Origin: an uncultured Bacilli bacterium
GTDB lineage: Bacteria > Bacillota_I > Bacilli_A > RF39 > UBA660
DNA length: 64,000 bases
Assembly (NCBI GenBank): GCA_934129945.1
Contig: CAKOXC010000004.1
Location: 7,321 to 71,320 of the forward strand
Reading direction: 5' to 3'
How positions within the stretch are numbered: position 1 is the stretch's first letter; each line of letters opens with the position of its first letter. Shown here in pieces: positions 25,424 to 34,034 of the stretch. The notes beneath the pieces are model-generated. The model saw only the letters and a list, made by a program, of their open reading frames with translations. It did not search any database and was not told where the DNA came from. A program made the position numbers and the translations under genes.

Positions 25424-26281
25424 ATGACACAAGAAAATAAAATAAAATTAAAAATAATATTAGTTATATTTTTAATATTTTGTGCTTTGTTTATAGTAAT
25501 ATACATTAATAAAGGTAAAACTAATAATAAAGATAGTAACACATTAAAATTATTAGAAGTAGATAACTATAATATATATTTTTCAGTTCAAAAAAATCTA
25601 AATAAATTTATTGAATATTATGTTAAAAATGAAAAAAGTTCAGTGTATAACATGCTAAATGAAAAATATAAAAAAGAAAATAATATTGATTTAAATTCAA
25701 ACATTAAACTACTAAATACATTTTCTGAAAATGCTTATCTTAAAAATTTAAAAGAAAAGTACTATAAATTAAATGATAACGTAAATTGTTATTATGTTAA
25801 AGGTGATTTATATGAAGATTCTTTTGAAGAAGATAAATTTTTAGAAAATAATATTCATTTTTTAGTATTAATTGATTATAATAATATAACATTTGAAATT
25901 ATTCCAGTTGAATCACTTGAAGATTCTATAAAATGGATAAAAAAATTAAATAAAGATTATGAAATTACGAAAAATAATTATAATGCTTTAGAAGGGATAA
26001 ATGTAATTACTAAAGAAAATATCTGTCTAATGTATTTATCAGATTTTGTTACATTAGCAACAAATAATCCTAAAGAAGCATATAAATTAGTTGAAAATTT
26101 TGATACTTATGACAAGTTTTCTAATTTTTTAAAAACATCAGGTCAAACTTTTGTAGTAAGTTCGTGTGAAGTTTATAAAAGCAACAAGAAAAATATTTAT
26201 AGTATTGTTGATGGTAATAAAATTCATTATAGATTTACTGAAAATAATATTATGGATTACACGGTTACTATGACAAAATAA
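25424..26281 (+). CDS. Bitopic membrane protein, possible VirB8-like
   Basis: The protein has 285 residues with one N-terminal helix (about 9-28) and an extracellular domain of about 250 residues that seems to be mixed alpha/beta and charged. Position between the cell-wall hydrolase and VirD4, size and topology fit a VirB8/TcpC-type NTF2-fold protein, which normally has this layout. I cannot see a diagnostic motif, so this is an inference from context. It begins 11 bases after the hydrolase stop, with AAAGGAA upstream. Confidence 0.45.
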   Translation: MTQENKIKLKIILVIFLIFCALFIVIYINKGKTNNKDSNTLKLLEVDNYNIYFSVQKNLNKFIEYYVKNEKSSVYNMLNEKYKKENNIDLNSNIKLLNTFSENAYLKNLKEKYYKLNDNVNCYYVKGDLYEDSFEEDKFLENNIHFLVLIDYNNITFEIIPVESLEDSIKWIKKLNKDYEITKNNYNALEGINVITKENICLMYLSDFVTLATNNPKEAYKLVENFDTYDKFSNFLKTSGQTFVVSSCEVYKSNKKNIYSIVDGNKIHYRFTENNIMDYTVTMTK

Positions 26282-26284
26282 TTA

Positions 26285-26313
26285 TTTTAAAAACTATAAT
26301 TTTATAGTATAAT
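26285..26313 (+). promoter_or_regulatory. Possible promoter for virD4 with an inverted repeat in the spacer
   Basis: TTTTAA (26285-26290) and TATAAT (26308-26313) are 17 bases apart. ACTATAA and TTATAGT (26293-26308) form an inverted repeat between them, which could be an operator or a weak terminator. Confidence 0.4.
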
Positions 26314-26338
26314 AATAAATGAATCGGAGGAGTTACAA

Positions 26339-28516
26339 ATGAAATTTAGAGTTACTAAAAAAGATTTAACAATATTTATAGCATTTTGTATTTTATTGTT
26401 ATATTTATGTGCAATTGCTATATTAAATTTTGAATCATTTGCAAACTCAGGATCTTTTTATGGGTTGTTACCATTTAAAGCATTTACATTACATTATTTG
26501 CCATTAACCTTAGGTATGTTCTTTATATCTTTAATTGTAATTTTTTCTAGTGTTTCTTCTTATATATTTAATAAAGAAAAAGGCAAAGGTATAGGAGTTA
26601 AAATAGGCGAAAAAGAAAATAAGGGATATTCAAGATGGGCTAAAGAAAAAGAAATAGCTGAAGATAAAGGCGTTGAATGTGTTGATCCAGCCGCTGATAC
26701 AATTCCAGCCGCTGGAGTACCACTTTTTTATAAAAAAGATAAAGTATACGTAGATAACAGTCAGTATCATAACTTAATACTTGGAACTACAGGAAGCGGT
26801 AAATCAGAATCTATTGTTAAACCAATGGTAAAATTGTTAGCTAAAAATGGTCAAAGTATGATTATTGCTGACCCTAAAGGTGAACTTTATTCTGATACAT
26901 CTGAAGAATTAAAAAAACGTGGGTACAACATTATTGTTTTAAATTTTAGGGATCCTCAAAAAGGAAATTCTTGGAATCCATTAACATTACCTTATAGATT
27001 TTATAAAGCAGGAAATATTGATAAAGCTACTGAACTTTTAGACGATGTTGCCCTAAATATTTTACAAGATCCTAATAATAAAAATGATCCATTTTGGGAG
27101 AAAAGTGCAGCAGACTATTTTTCTGGACTTGCTATGGGATTATTTCAAGATGCTAAAGAAGAAGAAGTTAATTTAAATTCAATTAATTTAATGAGTACTG
27201 TAGGTGAAGAAAGATTTGGAGCAAGTCATTATATTAATGAATATTTTAAAATGAAAGGTGAATCTTCTTCAGCTTATATATTAGCTTCTGGAACTATTAA
27301 TTCTCCAAGTGATACTAAGGGTGGAATTTTATCAACTTTCCGCCAAAAAATAAGAACATTTTCATCACGTGAATTTTTATCAGAAATGCTATCTTACAGT
27401 AATTTTGATATGTCAAAAATAGGGCAAGAAAAAACAGCTGTTTATATGATAATTCATGATGAAAAAACTACTTATCATAGTTTACTTACTATATTTATTA
27501 AACAATGTTATGAAACTTTAGTAGATGTTGCTAATGAAAATGGTGGTAAATTACCTATTAGAACAAACTTTATTCTTGATGAATTTGCTAATATGCCACC
27601 ACTTAAAGATGTTGGATCTATGGTATCTGCTGCTCGTAGTAGAGATATAAGATTAACATTTATTATTCAAAACTTTGCTCAACTTGCTGATGTTTATGGA
27701 AAAGAAGTTGCAGAAGTTATAAAAGGAAATTGTAATAATTTAATATATTTATTATCTACAGAAATGGCAGCCTTAGAAGAAATTTCTAAAATTTGTGGTG
27801 AAGTAAAATCTAAAGAAAAGGATAAAACAGCATCAACTCCATTAATTACTGTAACTGATTTACAAAAATTCAAAATGGGCGAAGCACTTCTTTTAAGAAG
27901 TAGAAAATATCCATTTAGAACAAAATTAAAAGCTGATTTTGAAATAAATTGGGGAATGGAGAAAAAAGAAGGAGTTTTACCAGAACGTGAAAAACGTGAG
28001 GTAGAATTATTTGATTTAAAAAAATTCGTTTCAGAAGAAAAAAGAAAAAGAATGATGGAAAATAATAATGGTGATATGTCATTAAATCAAATGAATAATC
28101 CATTTGGAGGTATGATGGGAGCTAATCCATTTAGTGGATTAAATCAGACTCCAAGTCCGATGCCAAACCCTTTTAAACAAAATCCAATGGCTGATATTGA
28201 TATTGATAAAGTAATGGCAGATATTGATAAAAAGTTAAAAGAACTTGAAGAAGAAGACGAAAAAGAAAAAAAACAACAAGCAAAAGTTCAAGAAAATAAA
28301 GGTGATAATGTTAATCTTGATAAAGAAATAAAAAAAGAAACACCTGTATTTGAAATTCCTAAGAGTGATGAAAAAGATAATTCTAAAGTTTCAGATATTT
28401 CAAATAATGTTCAAAAGACTGATAAGCCAAAAATAAATGTTGATGTTGATAGTGTTATTGTTAATGATAATATTATTACTGATGATGAATTTTTTGATGA
28501 TTTCTTTCAAGATTAA
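26339..28516 (+). CDS. virD4: VirD4/TraG-type T4SS coupling protein
   Basis: The protein has 725 residues. Two N-terminal membrane helices (about 9-30 and 48-72) are followed by Walker A GTTGSGKS at 149-156, 'IIADPKGELY', Walker B 'FILDEFANMPP' with Asp414-Glu415, and 'AARSRDIRLTFIIQNFAQL'. These are hallmarks of VirD4/TraG coupling ATPases that deliver substrates to the T4SS. About 580-725 is a Met/Asn/Pro-rich and then acidic disordered tail that may bind substrates. CGGAGGAG precedes the start. No relaxase is seen nearby, so the substrate may be protein. Confidence 0.93.
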   Translation: MKFRVTKKDLTIFIAFCILLLYLCAIAILNFESFANSGSFYGLLPFKAFTLHYLPLTLGMFFISLIVIFSSVSSYIFNKEKGKGIGVKIGEKENKGYSRWAKEKEIAEDKGVECVDPAADTIPAAGVPLFYKKDKVYVDNSQYHNLILGTTGSGKSESIVKPMVKLLAKNGQSMIIADPKGELYSDTSEELKKRGYNIIVLNFRDPQKGNSWNPLTLPYRFYKAGNIDKATELLDDVALNILQDPNNKNDPFWEKSAADYFSGLAMGLFQDAKEEEVNLNSINLMSTVGEERFGASHYINEYFKMKGESSSAYILASGTINSPSDTKGGILSTFRQKIRTFSSREFLSEMLSYSNFDMSKIGQEKTAVYMIIHDEKTTYHSLLTIFIKQCYETLVDVANENGGKLPIRTNFILDEFANMPPLKDVGSMVSAARSRDIRLTFIIQNFAQLADVYGKEVAEVIKGNCNNLIYLLSTEMAALEEISKICGEVKSKEKDKTASTPLITVTDLQKFKMGEALLLRSRKYPFRTKLKADFEINWGMEKKEGVLPEREKREVELFDLKKFVSEEKRKRMMENNNGDMSLNQMNNPFGGMMGANPFSGLNQTPSPMPNPFKQNPMADIDIDKVMADIDKKLKELEEEDEKEKKQQAKVQENKGDNVNLDKEIKKETPVFEIPKSDEKDNSKVSDISNNVQKTDKPKINVDVDSVIVNDNIITDDEFFDDFFQD

Positions 28517-28552
28517 AAAAAATTAAAATTTTTTGAAATTTAATAGATTTTG

Positions 28553-28587
28553 AAAATTGGTAAAAATAACTTTACCAATTTTTGTAT
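28553..28587 (+). terminator. Terminator after virD4
   Basis: AAAATTGGTAAA and TTTACCAATTTT form a 12-bp stem around AATAAC, followed by T. It ends the secretion locus. Confidence 0.85.
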
Positions 28588-28593
28588 TTTTGT

Positions 28594-28622
28594 ATACAGA
28601 TTTTAAAAATCTGTATTTTTTA
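28594..28622 (+). terminator. Second, back-to-back terminator
   Basis: ATACAGATTTT and AAAATCTGTAT form a near-continuous inverted repeat, followed by a T run. Two terminators in series isolate the secretion locus from the next gene. Confidence 0.7.
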
Positions 28623-28630
28623 ATGGCTTC

Positions 28631-28660
28631 AAATAAGCAAATTTGCAATTTGCATTATTT
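28631..28660 (+). repeat. Inverted repeat upstream of the Rpn nuclease gene
   Basis: AAATAA-GCAAATT and AATTTGC-(A)-TTATTT form nearly perfect arms around TGC. It lies 39 bases before the start and just ahead of a weak TATTAT at 28673. It could be an operator. Confidence 0.5.
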
Positions 28661-28698
28661 TAAAACACCTGTTATTATGCAAAAAAAGGGGGAAATAT

Positions 28699-29511
28699 AT
28701 GAAAAAATTTTACAGTTGTCGTTATGATAGAACATTTAAAGAAGTATTTTTAAATCCCAAGAATGAAGATTTACTAGAATCCTTACTAGAAGATATATTA
28801 AAAGTGAAAATAGAAATAAAAAAAATACTTCCAACAGAGTTAATAGTAGGTAATAATATAATAAAATCAAAAAGAGTAGACGCCTTAATACTTGCTACAA
28901 ATAAAAAGATAGAAATAGAGATAAATGCAAGTATTAATGAATATGTGTATATAAGAAATACTGCATATATTTGTAATATATATTCAACTAATGCCTTAGT
29001 TGGTGATACATATAATCAAAATATTGATATAATTCAAATAAATCTAACATGGGGACTAGATTATGAAGAAAGCAAAAGAGAATTTAGAATAATTGATAAA
29101 AATGGAAATGTGTATGTAAAAAATTTACTAATAATAGAAATAAATATGGAATATTATAAAAAAATTTGGTATAGTAAGGATGAAAAAAAGATAAAAGAAA
29201 ATGAACTTTTAGTAATGTTAGATTTAAATGAAGGGGAGTTAAAGAAAATGCCAAAGAGTGATAAGATATCAGAAAAATATGTAGAGAGTGTAACAAAAGT
29301 AAATAACGATCCATTTTTCCAAGAGTATATGAGTCAAGAAGAAGATCAAAGAAAGATGCAAAACTCATTAATAAGAGAAGCAGAAGATAAAGGAAAAGAA
29401 CAAGAAAAAATTAACATAGCAAAGAGTTTAATACAAAGTGGTATGAGTTTAGAAGATGTTTCTAAACACACAAAAATAGATATTAGTAAATTAAAGAAAA
29501 TGAACTTTTAG
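28699..29511 (+). CDS. Rpn/PD-(D/E)XK nuclease-family transposase
   Basis: The protein has 270 residues. It starts 'YDRTFKEVFLNPKNEDLLES', the normal opening of PD-(D/E)XK nuclease-family transposases (Rpn-like). It also has 'KRVDALILATNKKIEIEIN', giving the Asp and E-x-E residues of the nuclease centre. The region at about 170-215 is the family's helical connector. The last 40 residues ('GKEQEKINIAKSLIQSGMSL', then 'EDVSKHTKIDISKLKKM') are the usual tail. The frame ends where it runs out of frame into a second copy of its own 3' region. Rpn proteins promote recombination or act in phage defence. Confidence 0.85.
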   Translation: MKKFYSCRYDRTFKEVFLNPKNEDLLESLLEDILKVKIEIKKILPTELIVGNNIIKSKRVDALILATNKKIEIEINASINEYVYIRNTAYICNIYSTNALVGDTYNQNIDIIQINLTWGLDYEESKREFRIIDKNGNVYVKNLLIIEINMEYYKKIWYSKDEKKIKENELLVMLDLNEGELKKMPKSDKISEKYVESVTKVNNDPFFQEYMSQEEDQRKMQNSLIREAEDKGKEQEKINIAKSLIQSGMSLEDVSKHTKIDISKLKKMNF

Positions 29512-29690
29512 TAATGTTAGATTTAAATGAAGGGGAGTTAAAGAAAATGCCAAAAAGTGATAAAATATCAGAAAAATATATAGAGAGTGTAACAATAGTA
29601 AATAACGATCCATTTTTTCAAGAATATATGAGTCAAGAGGAAGATCAAAGAAAGATGCAAAATTCATTAATAAGAGAAGCAGAAGGATCA
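29193..29690 (+). repeat. Direct repeat of the Rpn 3' coding region
   Basis: Two copies of about 200 bases (29193-29395 and 29492-29690) are nearly identical, with an offset of 299 bases. Both contain GAACTTTTAGTAATGTTAG and GATCAAAGAAAGATGCAAAA. Because 299 is not a multiple of three, the second copy is out of frame with the first gene. Confidence 0.88.
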
Positions 29691-29846
29691 GGATATGAAA
29701 AAGGCATTAAGCTTGGTGAAGAAAAAGGAAAAATTAAAATGGTAAAAAATATGTTAAATGAAAAAATTGATATTAATACCATTTCTAAAATAGCAAATTT
29801 ATCAATTGAAAAGATAAATAAGATTAAGAAGAATTTAGTATCATAA
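29514..29846 (+). pseudogene. Orphan C-terminal cassette of an Rpn nuclease
   Basis: The 110-codon frame repeats the Rpn connector (starting MLDLNEGELKKMPKSDK) but then has a different tail ('EGSGYEKGIKLGEEKGK', then 'INTISKIANLSIEKINKI'). It has no nuclease domain and no ribosome site at its first ATG, so it is probably not a gene in its own right. Recombination between the repeats would join this tail to the full gene. It might be a remnant of a neighbouring paralogue. Confidence 0.75.
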
Positions 29847-29870
29847 AAATAAAAAATGAAAATTAATATT

Positions 29871-29894
29871 AGTAAGGTTTAACTTACTTTTTTT
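29871..29894 (+). terminator. Terminator after the Rpn region
   Basis: AGTAAG and CTTACT form a 6-bp stem with a 6-base loop, followed by a T run. Confidence 0.7.
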
Positions 29895-29948
29895 ATAATA
29901 TTGAATAAAAAATAAAAATAATTCCATACTATAACTAGGTGAAAATCA

Positions 29949-30383
29949 ATGAATAAAGAGGAATATAAAAAATTAGTAAAAAAGCTTACTCCAAAAGAAG
30001 ATAAGCTTAAAAATGTTATAGTTGCTTTTTTAATTGGTGGTTTAGTTGGATTTTTAGCCGAATTATTAACAGAAATATTAATTAATTGTTATTCTTTTGA
30101 AAGAGATATTGCATCAATATGGGTGTGTATAACAGTAATATTTTTTGGCAGTATATCAACTGCCTTAAATTTTTTCGATGATTTAGTAGCAAAAGCAAAA
30201 ATGGGTTTGATATTGCCAACTACCGGATTTGCTCATTCGATTACAAGTAGTGCTTTAGATTATAAAAAAGATGGTGTTATTTCACTTGGTAGTAATTTCT
30301 TTCGTCTTGCAGGAAGCGTAATACTATATGGAATGGTAAGTGCTTTTTTCTTAGCCTTATTAAAGGTGATAATTTATGGCTAG
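29949..30383 (+). CDS. spoVAC: Stage V sporulation protein AC
   Basis: The protein has 144 residues. It starts with a Lys-rich cytoplasmic segment ('KLVKKLTPKEDKLKN') and has four membrane helices, including 'VAFLIGGLVGFLAELL' and a loop 'GFAHSITSSALDYKKDG' typical of SpoVAC. In spore formers SpoVAC is part of the channel for calcium dipicolinate in the inner spore membrane. It overlaps spoVAD by 8 bases and starts an AC-AD-AE operon. TAGGTGA is the ribosome site. Confidence 0.9.
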   Translation: MNKEEYKKLVKKLTPKEDKLKNVIVAFLIGGLVGFLAELLTEILINCYSFERDIASIWVCITVIFFGSISTALNFFDDLVAKAKMGLILPTTGFAHSITSSALDYKKDGVISLGSNFFRLAGSVILYGMVSAFFLALLKVIIYG

Positions 30384-31350
30384 TTTAAAATATAATAACT
30401 GTTATATAAAAGATTCTTTTTCAATAGTTGGGCCAATGGAAAAAATGGGCCAAATAAAGAGTTATGATATGGCAATTAATGATTATTATTTTGGTGAAAA
30501 AACATTTGAAAAAGCAGAAGTAAAAATGCAACGAACAGCAATTGACAATATACTTATTAAAAATAGTTTAACTCACTCAAATATTGACGTAGTAGTAGGT
30601 GGAGATTTATTTAATCAAATTGGTATAACATCAAATGCTTTAGAAAATTATAACATTTCTTTTTTAGGAACTTATAGTGCTTGCGCAACATTTGTAGAAA
30701 ATTTAATAATATCAGCTAATTTATTAAGTAATAAAACAATAAAAAAAGTATTAACAATTACATCAGCACACAATTTAACTGCAGAAAAGCAATTTAGATA
30801 TCCTGTTGAATATGGAAGCCCTAAACATAAATCAAATACATTTACTGCAACTGGCTGTGTAGCATGCCTTTTAACTAATGAGGTAAATAAAGTAAAAATA
30901 GAATCAGCAACAATAGGTCAAGTAATAAATATGGGAATAAAAGATGTAAATAATATGGGAGCTGTTATGGCACCTGCTGCAGCCAGTAGTATTGTAAAAC
31001 ATTTACAAGAAACTAAAAGAGATGCTAATTACTACGATATAATATTAACTGGAGATTTAGGTAATGTAGGTAGTGAAATTTTAAAAGAATATATGAATAT
31101 TAATTACAAAATAAAACTTAAGAATCACATGGATGCAGGAATGCAAATTTATACAGAAAGCCAAGATGTTAATGCTGGTTCATCAGGCCCTGCTTCTTTA
31201 CCATTAGTATTATTTAATAAAATTTTAAAAAATAAGAAGTATAAAAAAATATTAATCGTTGGTACAGGTTCATTACATACACCGACACTTGTTAATCAAA
31301 AAAATACAATTGGGGCAATAGCACATATTGTAAGTTTGGAGGTTTTATAA
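30376..31350 (+). CDS. spoVAD: Stage V sporulation protein AD
   Basis: The protein has 324 residues with a thiolase-like fold. It has 'YSACATFVENLIISANLL', with Cys103 at the place of the thiolase cysteine, and 'GDLGNVGSEILKEYM', 'GSSGPASLPLVLFNKIL' and 'ILIVGTGSLHTPTLVNQK' as in SpoVAD. SpoVAD binds dipicolinic acid for spore loading. It overlaps both neighbours (8 bases upstream, 1 base downstream), indicating a tightly coupled operon. Confidence 0.93.
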   Translation: MASLKYNNCYIKDSFSIVGPMEKMGQIKSYDMAINDYYFGEKTFEKAEVKMQRTAIDNILIKNSLTHSNIDVVVGGDLFNQIGITSNALENYNISFLGTYSACATFVENLIISANLLSNKTIKKVLTITSAHNLTAEKQFRYPVEYGSPKHKSNTFTATGCVACLLTNEVNKVKIESATIGQVINMGIKDVNNMGAVMAPAAASSIVKHLQETKRDANYYDIILTGDLGNVGSEILKEYMNINYKIKLKNHMDAGMQIYTESQDVNAGSSGPASLPLVLFNKILKNKKYKKILIVGTGSLHTPTLVNQKNTIGAIAHIVSLEVL

Positions 31351-31697
31351 TGTTAATAAAAGCATTTTTAATAGCAGGGTTATTTTGTATGATTGCTCAA
31401 ATAATCCTTGATAATTTTAAAATAACTCCTGGTCATGTTACATCCTTATTCACAGTAATTGGAGCTATATTATCATTCTTTGGAATATATGATAATTTAA
31501 TAAAATATGCTGGAAGTGGTGCTACAGTTTTAATTTCTAATTTCGGTCATATGCTTTATACTGGAGCAATTGAAGGATTCAAAAATGAAGGTTTAATAGG
31601 GCTTTTCACAGGACTTTTATCAAAATCTTCAGCAGCAATTACAAGTGCAGTAATATTTGCTTTTATATTTACAATTGTTTTTAAGCCAAAAAGTTAA
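31350..31697 (+). CDS. spoVAE: Stage V sporulation protein AE (AEb type)
   Basis: The protein has 115 residues with three or four membrane helices and the loops 'LDNFKITPGHVTSLFTVIGA' and 'GFKNEGLIGLFTGLLSKSSA', as in SpoVAE/SpoVAEb. It begins within the spoVAD stop (TAATG). With AC and AD it gives the minimal three-gene spoVA set. A terminator follows. Its presence suggests sporulation ability or a relic of it. Confidence 0.92.
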   Translation: MLIKAFLIAGLFCMIAQIILDNFKITPGHVTSLFTVIGAILSFFGIYDNLIKYAGSGATVLISNFGHMLYTGAIEGFKNEGLIGLFTGLLSKSSAAITSAVIFAFIFTIVFKPKS

Positions 31698-31720
31698 GAT
31701 TAACTTTTTCTTTTTTTTAT
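31688..31720 (+). terminator. Terminator after spoVAE
   Basis: AAAAAGTTA and TAACTTTTT form the stem (loop AGAT), followed by a T-rich tract. The stop codon lies within it. Confidence 0.8.
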
Positions 31721-31754
31721 TTTTTGATATAATAGTTCAAGAAGGATGATAAAT

Positions 31755-32711
31755 ATGGGGAAAAGAAATAAAAAAGAACAGATAGTTATTAATAATGAAG
31801 AACTACAAACAACTACTTTAGGTTATCTAGAAGATGAAAAAAGAGGTCCTTTTGGATTAATATTCTTATTTTTAATATTTATAGTTTTTGCCTTTTTTTT
31901 ACCAGAGATTACAAATTATGTTAATAAATTAATGGGGAAAAATACAACTGGAATAATTGAACCTACTATTGACCCTACTAAAAAAGATGATAAAGATAAT
32001 AATGAAGAAGAGGCAAAAATGTATGATATTGCTGATTCTTTAACGTTTGACTATACAAGTATTAAATTTTCAGAATTTAAAAAATATGAAGATAATAATA
32101 AATATTATATATCTTTTAGATTAGATAATAATAGTGACAAAATGATTGATTTAAGCAAATCTAAATATTTTATTGAAACTTATAGTGAAGATAAAACATT
32201 ATTAGAAAGACATATTTTTAATTATACTAAATTAAATACTAAATCTTATACTACTGAGATAATTGAATTAACTTATGATGAGTATAATAAAGCTAATAAA
32301 ATAATTATTTCATATAAAACATTAGAAGATTATCCAGAAGTATCTTTAAATATTGATACTAATTCAGAATATGTATTATCTTGTAGTAATTCAAAAAATA
32401 AGTTAATTTATACATTTAATAAAGATAGTAAATTAGTAAGAATTAACGACACAGTTAATTATGCAAATGATAACAGTAGCAATTATGCAAATGCTCTAAT
32501 TAATTATCGTAATCAAGTAGCTAATTTTAACAATATTGATGGTATTTCTTCAAGCTTGGTAGAAATAACTACTGGGTTTACAGTAACTACTGATGTAAAT
32601 GTTAAAACAGTTAATTTAAATAGTGTTAATAATAGCAATTACTATGGAACAGATGCTATACCAAAAGAAGTTAAATTTGAAATGGAATCAAGAGGTTATA
32701 GCTGTAATTAA
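31755..32711 (+). CDS. Membrane-anchored extracellular protein of unknown function
   Basis: I place the start at 31755; the ATG at 31746 directly abuts the AGAAGG ribosome site. The protein has 318 residues: a charged cytoplasmic N-terminus (about 1-30), one helix (about 32-52) and an extracellular domain rich in Asn, Asp, Ser and Lys with beta character. TATAAT at 31728-31733 is the likely -10. It lies between spoVAE and scpA. I recognise no family. Confidence 0.65.
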   Translation: MGKRNKKEQIVINNEELQTTTLGYLEDEKRGPFGLIFLFLIFIVFAFFLPEITNYVNKLMGKNTTGIIEPTIDPTKKDDKDNNEEEAKMYDIADSLTFDYTSIKFSEFKKYEDNNKYYISFRLDNNSDKMIDLSKSKYFIETYSEDKTLLERHIFNYTKLNTKSYTTEIIELTYDEYNKANKIIISYKTLEDYPEVSLNIDTNSEYVLSCSNSKNKLIYTFNKDSKLVRINDTVNYANDNSSNYANALINYRNQVANFNNIDGISSSLVEITTGFTVTTDVNVKTVNLNSVNNSNYYGTDAIPKEVKFEMESRGYSCN

Positions 32712-32725
32712 GGGAAGTGAGAGTT

Positions 32726-33445
32726 TTGGATTATAAAATAACAATAAATGACTTTGAAGGCCCATTAGACCTTCTTTTGCATTTAGTAAAAGAAATGAAA
32801 ATGGATATCTATGAAATCGATACAAGTGTAATTATTGAAGAGTATTTAAAATATATTGAAAATATGCAAGATTTAAATATTGATATAGCTAGTGAATTTT
32901 TAGTAATGGCTGCTGAATTGATTCATTTAAAAAGTAAAATGTTATTAAACATTAAAGAAGAAACAGAAGAAACTGATGAATATTCAATAGTGTCAGAAGA
33001 AGATTTGAAAAATAAAATTATTGAATATGAAAAATTTAAAAATATGAGTGAGATTTTTAAAAGCTTAGAAGAAACACGTAATGAAGTTTATACAAAAGTT
33101 CCAGAAAATTTAAGTAAAATTACTGACACAACAATAACTAATGATGGAAGTATTACCTTACAAGATTTAATTGATGCTTTTACTAGTTTTCAAAGTAGAT
33201 TAAAATATTCTAAGCCATTAAATACTCGAATTACCAAAAAAGAGTTGAGTGTAGCAAAACGTCGTGAAAGTATTAGAAATATTCTTTCTAAAAAAAATAA
33301 AGTAGAATTTGAAGAATTATTTGAACAATTTGATAAGCCTTATATAGTTGTTACATTCTTAGCAATATTAGATATGAGTAAAAATGATGAAATATTATTA
33401 ACGCAAGAAAATAATTTTGATAAAATAATGATTGAAAAGAGATGA
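32726..33445 (+). CDS. scpA: Segregation and condensation protein A
   Basis: A TTG start at 32726 gives the family's usual beginning ('DYKITINDFEGPLDLLLHLV'); the GTG at 32717 lies inside the AGGGAAGTGAG ribosome site. The protein has about 239 residues. The N-terminal part binds the SMC neck and the C-terminal winged helix (about 170-239) binds the SMC head. It is the kleisin of the SMC-ScpAB chromosome condensation complex. scpB follows within 5 bases, the usual pairing. Confidence 0.92.
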   Translation: MDYKITINDFEGPLDLLLHLVKEMKMDIYEIDTSVIIEEYLKYIENMQDLNIDIASEFLVMAAELIHLKSKMLLNIKEETEETDEYSIVSEEDLKNKIIEYEKFKNMSEIFKSLEETRNEVYTKVPENLSKITDTTITNDGSITLQDLIDAFTSFQSRLKYSKPLNTRITKKELSVAKRRESIRNILSKKNKVEFEELFEQFDKPYIVVTFLAILDMSKNDEILLTQENNFDKIMIEKR

Positions 33446-33449
33446 TTTG

Positions 33450-34016
33450 ATGAATTTAGTTGGAGTACTTGAAGGAATTCTTTTCGTAGTAGGGGATGAA
33501 GGTATAACTTTAAAAGCAATATGTGAGCTTATGGATATTGATATGAATAAAGCAAAAGAATTATTAAAAGAATTAAAACAAAGTTATGAAAAAGATGATC
33601 GTGGAATAAGAATTAGTTATTTAGGTGATTGCTTTAAATTAACTACTAAAAAAGAACACAAAGAGTATTATCAAAAATTAGTTAATAATGGAGAAAGTAA
33701 TTTACTATCACCATCTGCCTTAGAAGTTTTAGCTATAATAGCATATAATCAACCAATAACAAGAGCAGAAGTTGATGAACTAAGAGGTGTTTCTTCAGCA
33801 TTTATGATAAGAAAATTAGTAGCAAAAGGATTACTTAAAGAAGCTGGTAAATCAACACTTCCTGGAAGACCAAATCTTTATAAAACAACCAGTGAGTTCT
33901 TAGATTATTTTGGACTTGCAACAATAAATGATTTGCCGGAAATAAACATGAGTAATGATGAAAATAATGAAACTGAATTATTCACTTCAATATATAAAGA
34001 TGATCAAGAAAATTAG
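33450..34016 (+). CDS. scpB: Segregation and condensation protein B
   Basis: The start is at ATG 33450, giving 188 residues that begin 'MNLVGVLEGILFVVGDEG'; a TTG at 33432 overlapping scpA is less likely. Two winged-helix domains are visible, with 'ALEVLAIIAYNQPITRAEVD' and 'LKEAGKSTLPGRPNLYKTTS' as in ScpB. It dimerises and binds ScpA in the SMC complex. The stop codon lies within the terminator hairpin. Confidence 0.93.
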   Translation: MNLVGVLEGILFVVGDEGITLKAICELMDIDMNKAKELLKELKQSYEKDDRGIRISYLGDCFKLTTKKEHKEYYQKLVNNGESNLLSPSALEVLAIIAYNQPITRAEVDELRGVSSAFMIRKLVAKGLLKEAGKSTLPGRPNLYKTTSEFLDYFGLATINDLPEINMSNDENNETELFTSIYKDDQEN

Positions 34017-34033
34017 AATATTCTAATTTTTTT
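34010..34033 (+). terminator. Terminator after scpB
   Basis: AATTAGAATATTCTAATT is a perfect palindrome, followed by T; the scpB stop TAG is inside it. Confidence 0.75.
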
Positions 34034-34034
34034 A

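Noticed and set aside
10..28516. Integrative conjugative element
   Set aside because: VirB4 and VirD4 are present, but no relaxase, integrase, excisionase, replication gene or flanking attachment repeat is visible in the window, and the locus borders core genes.
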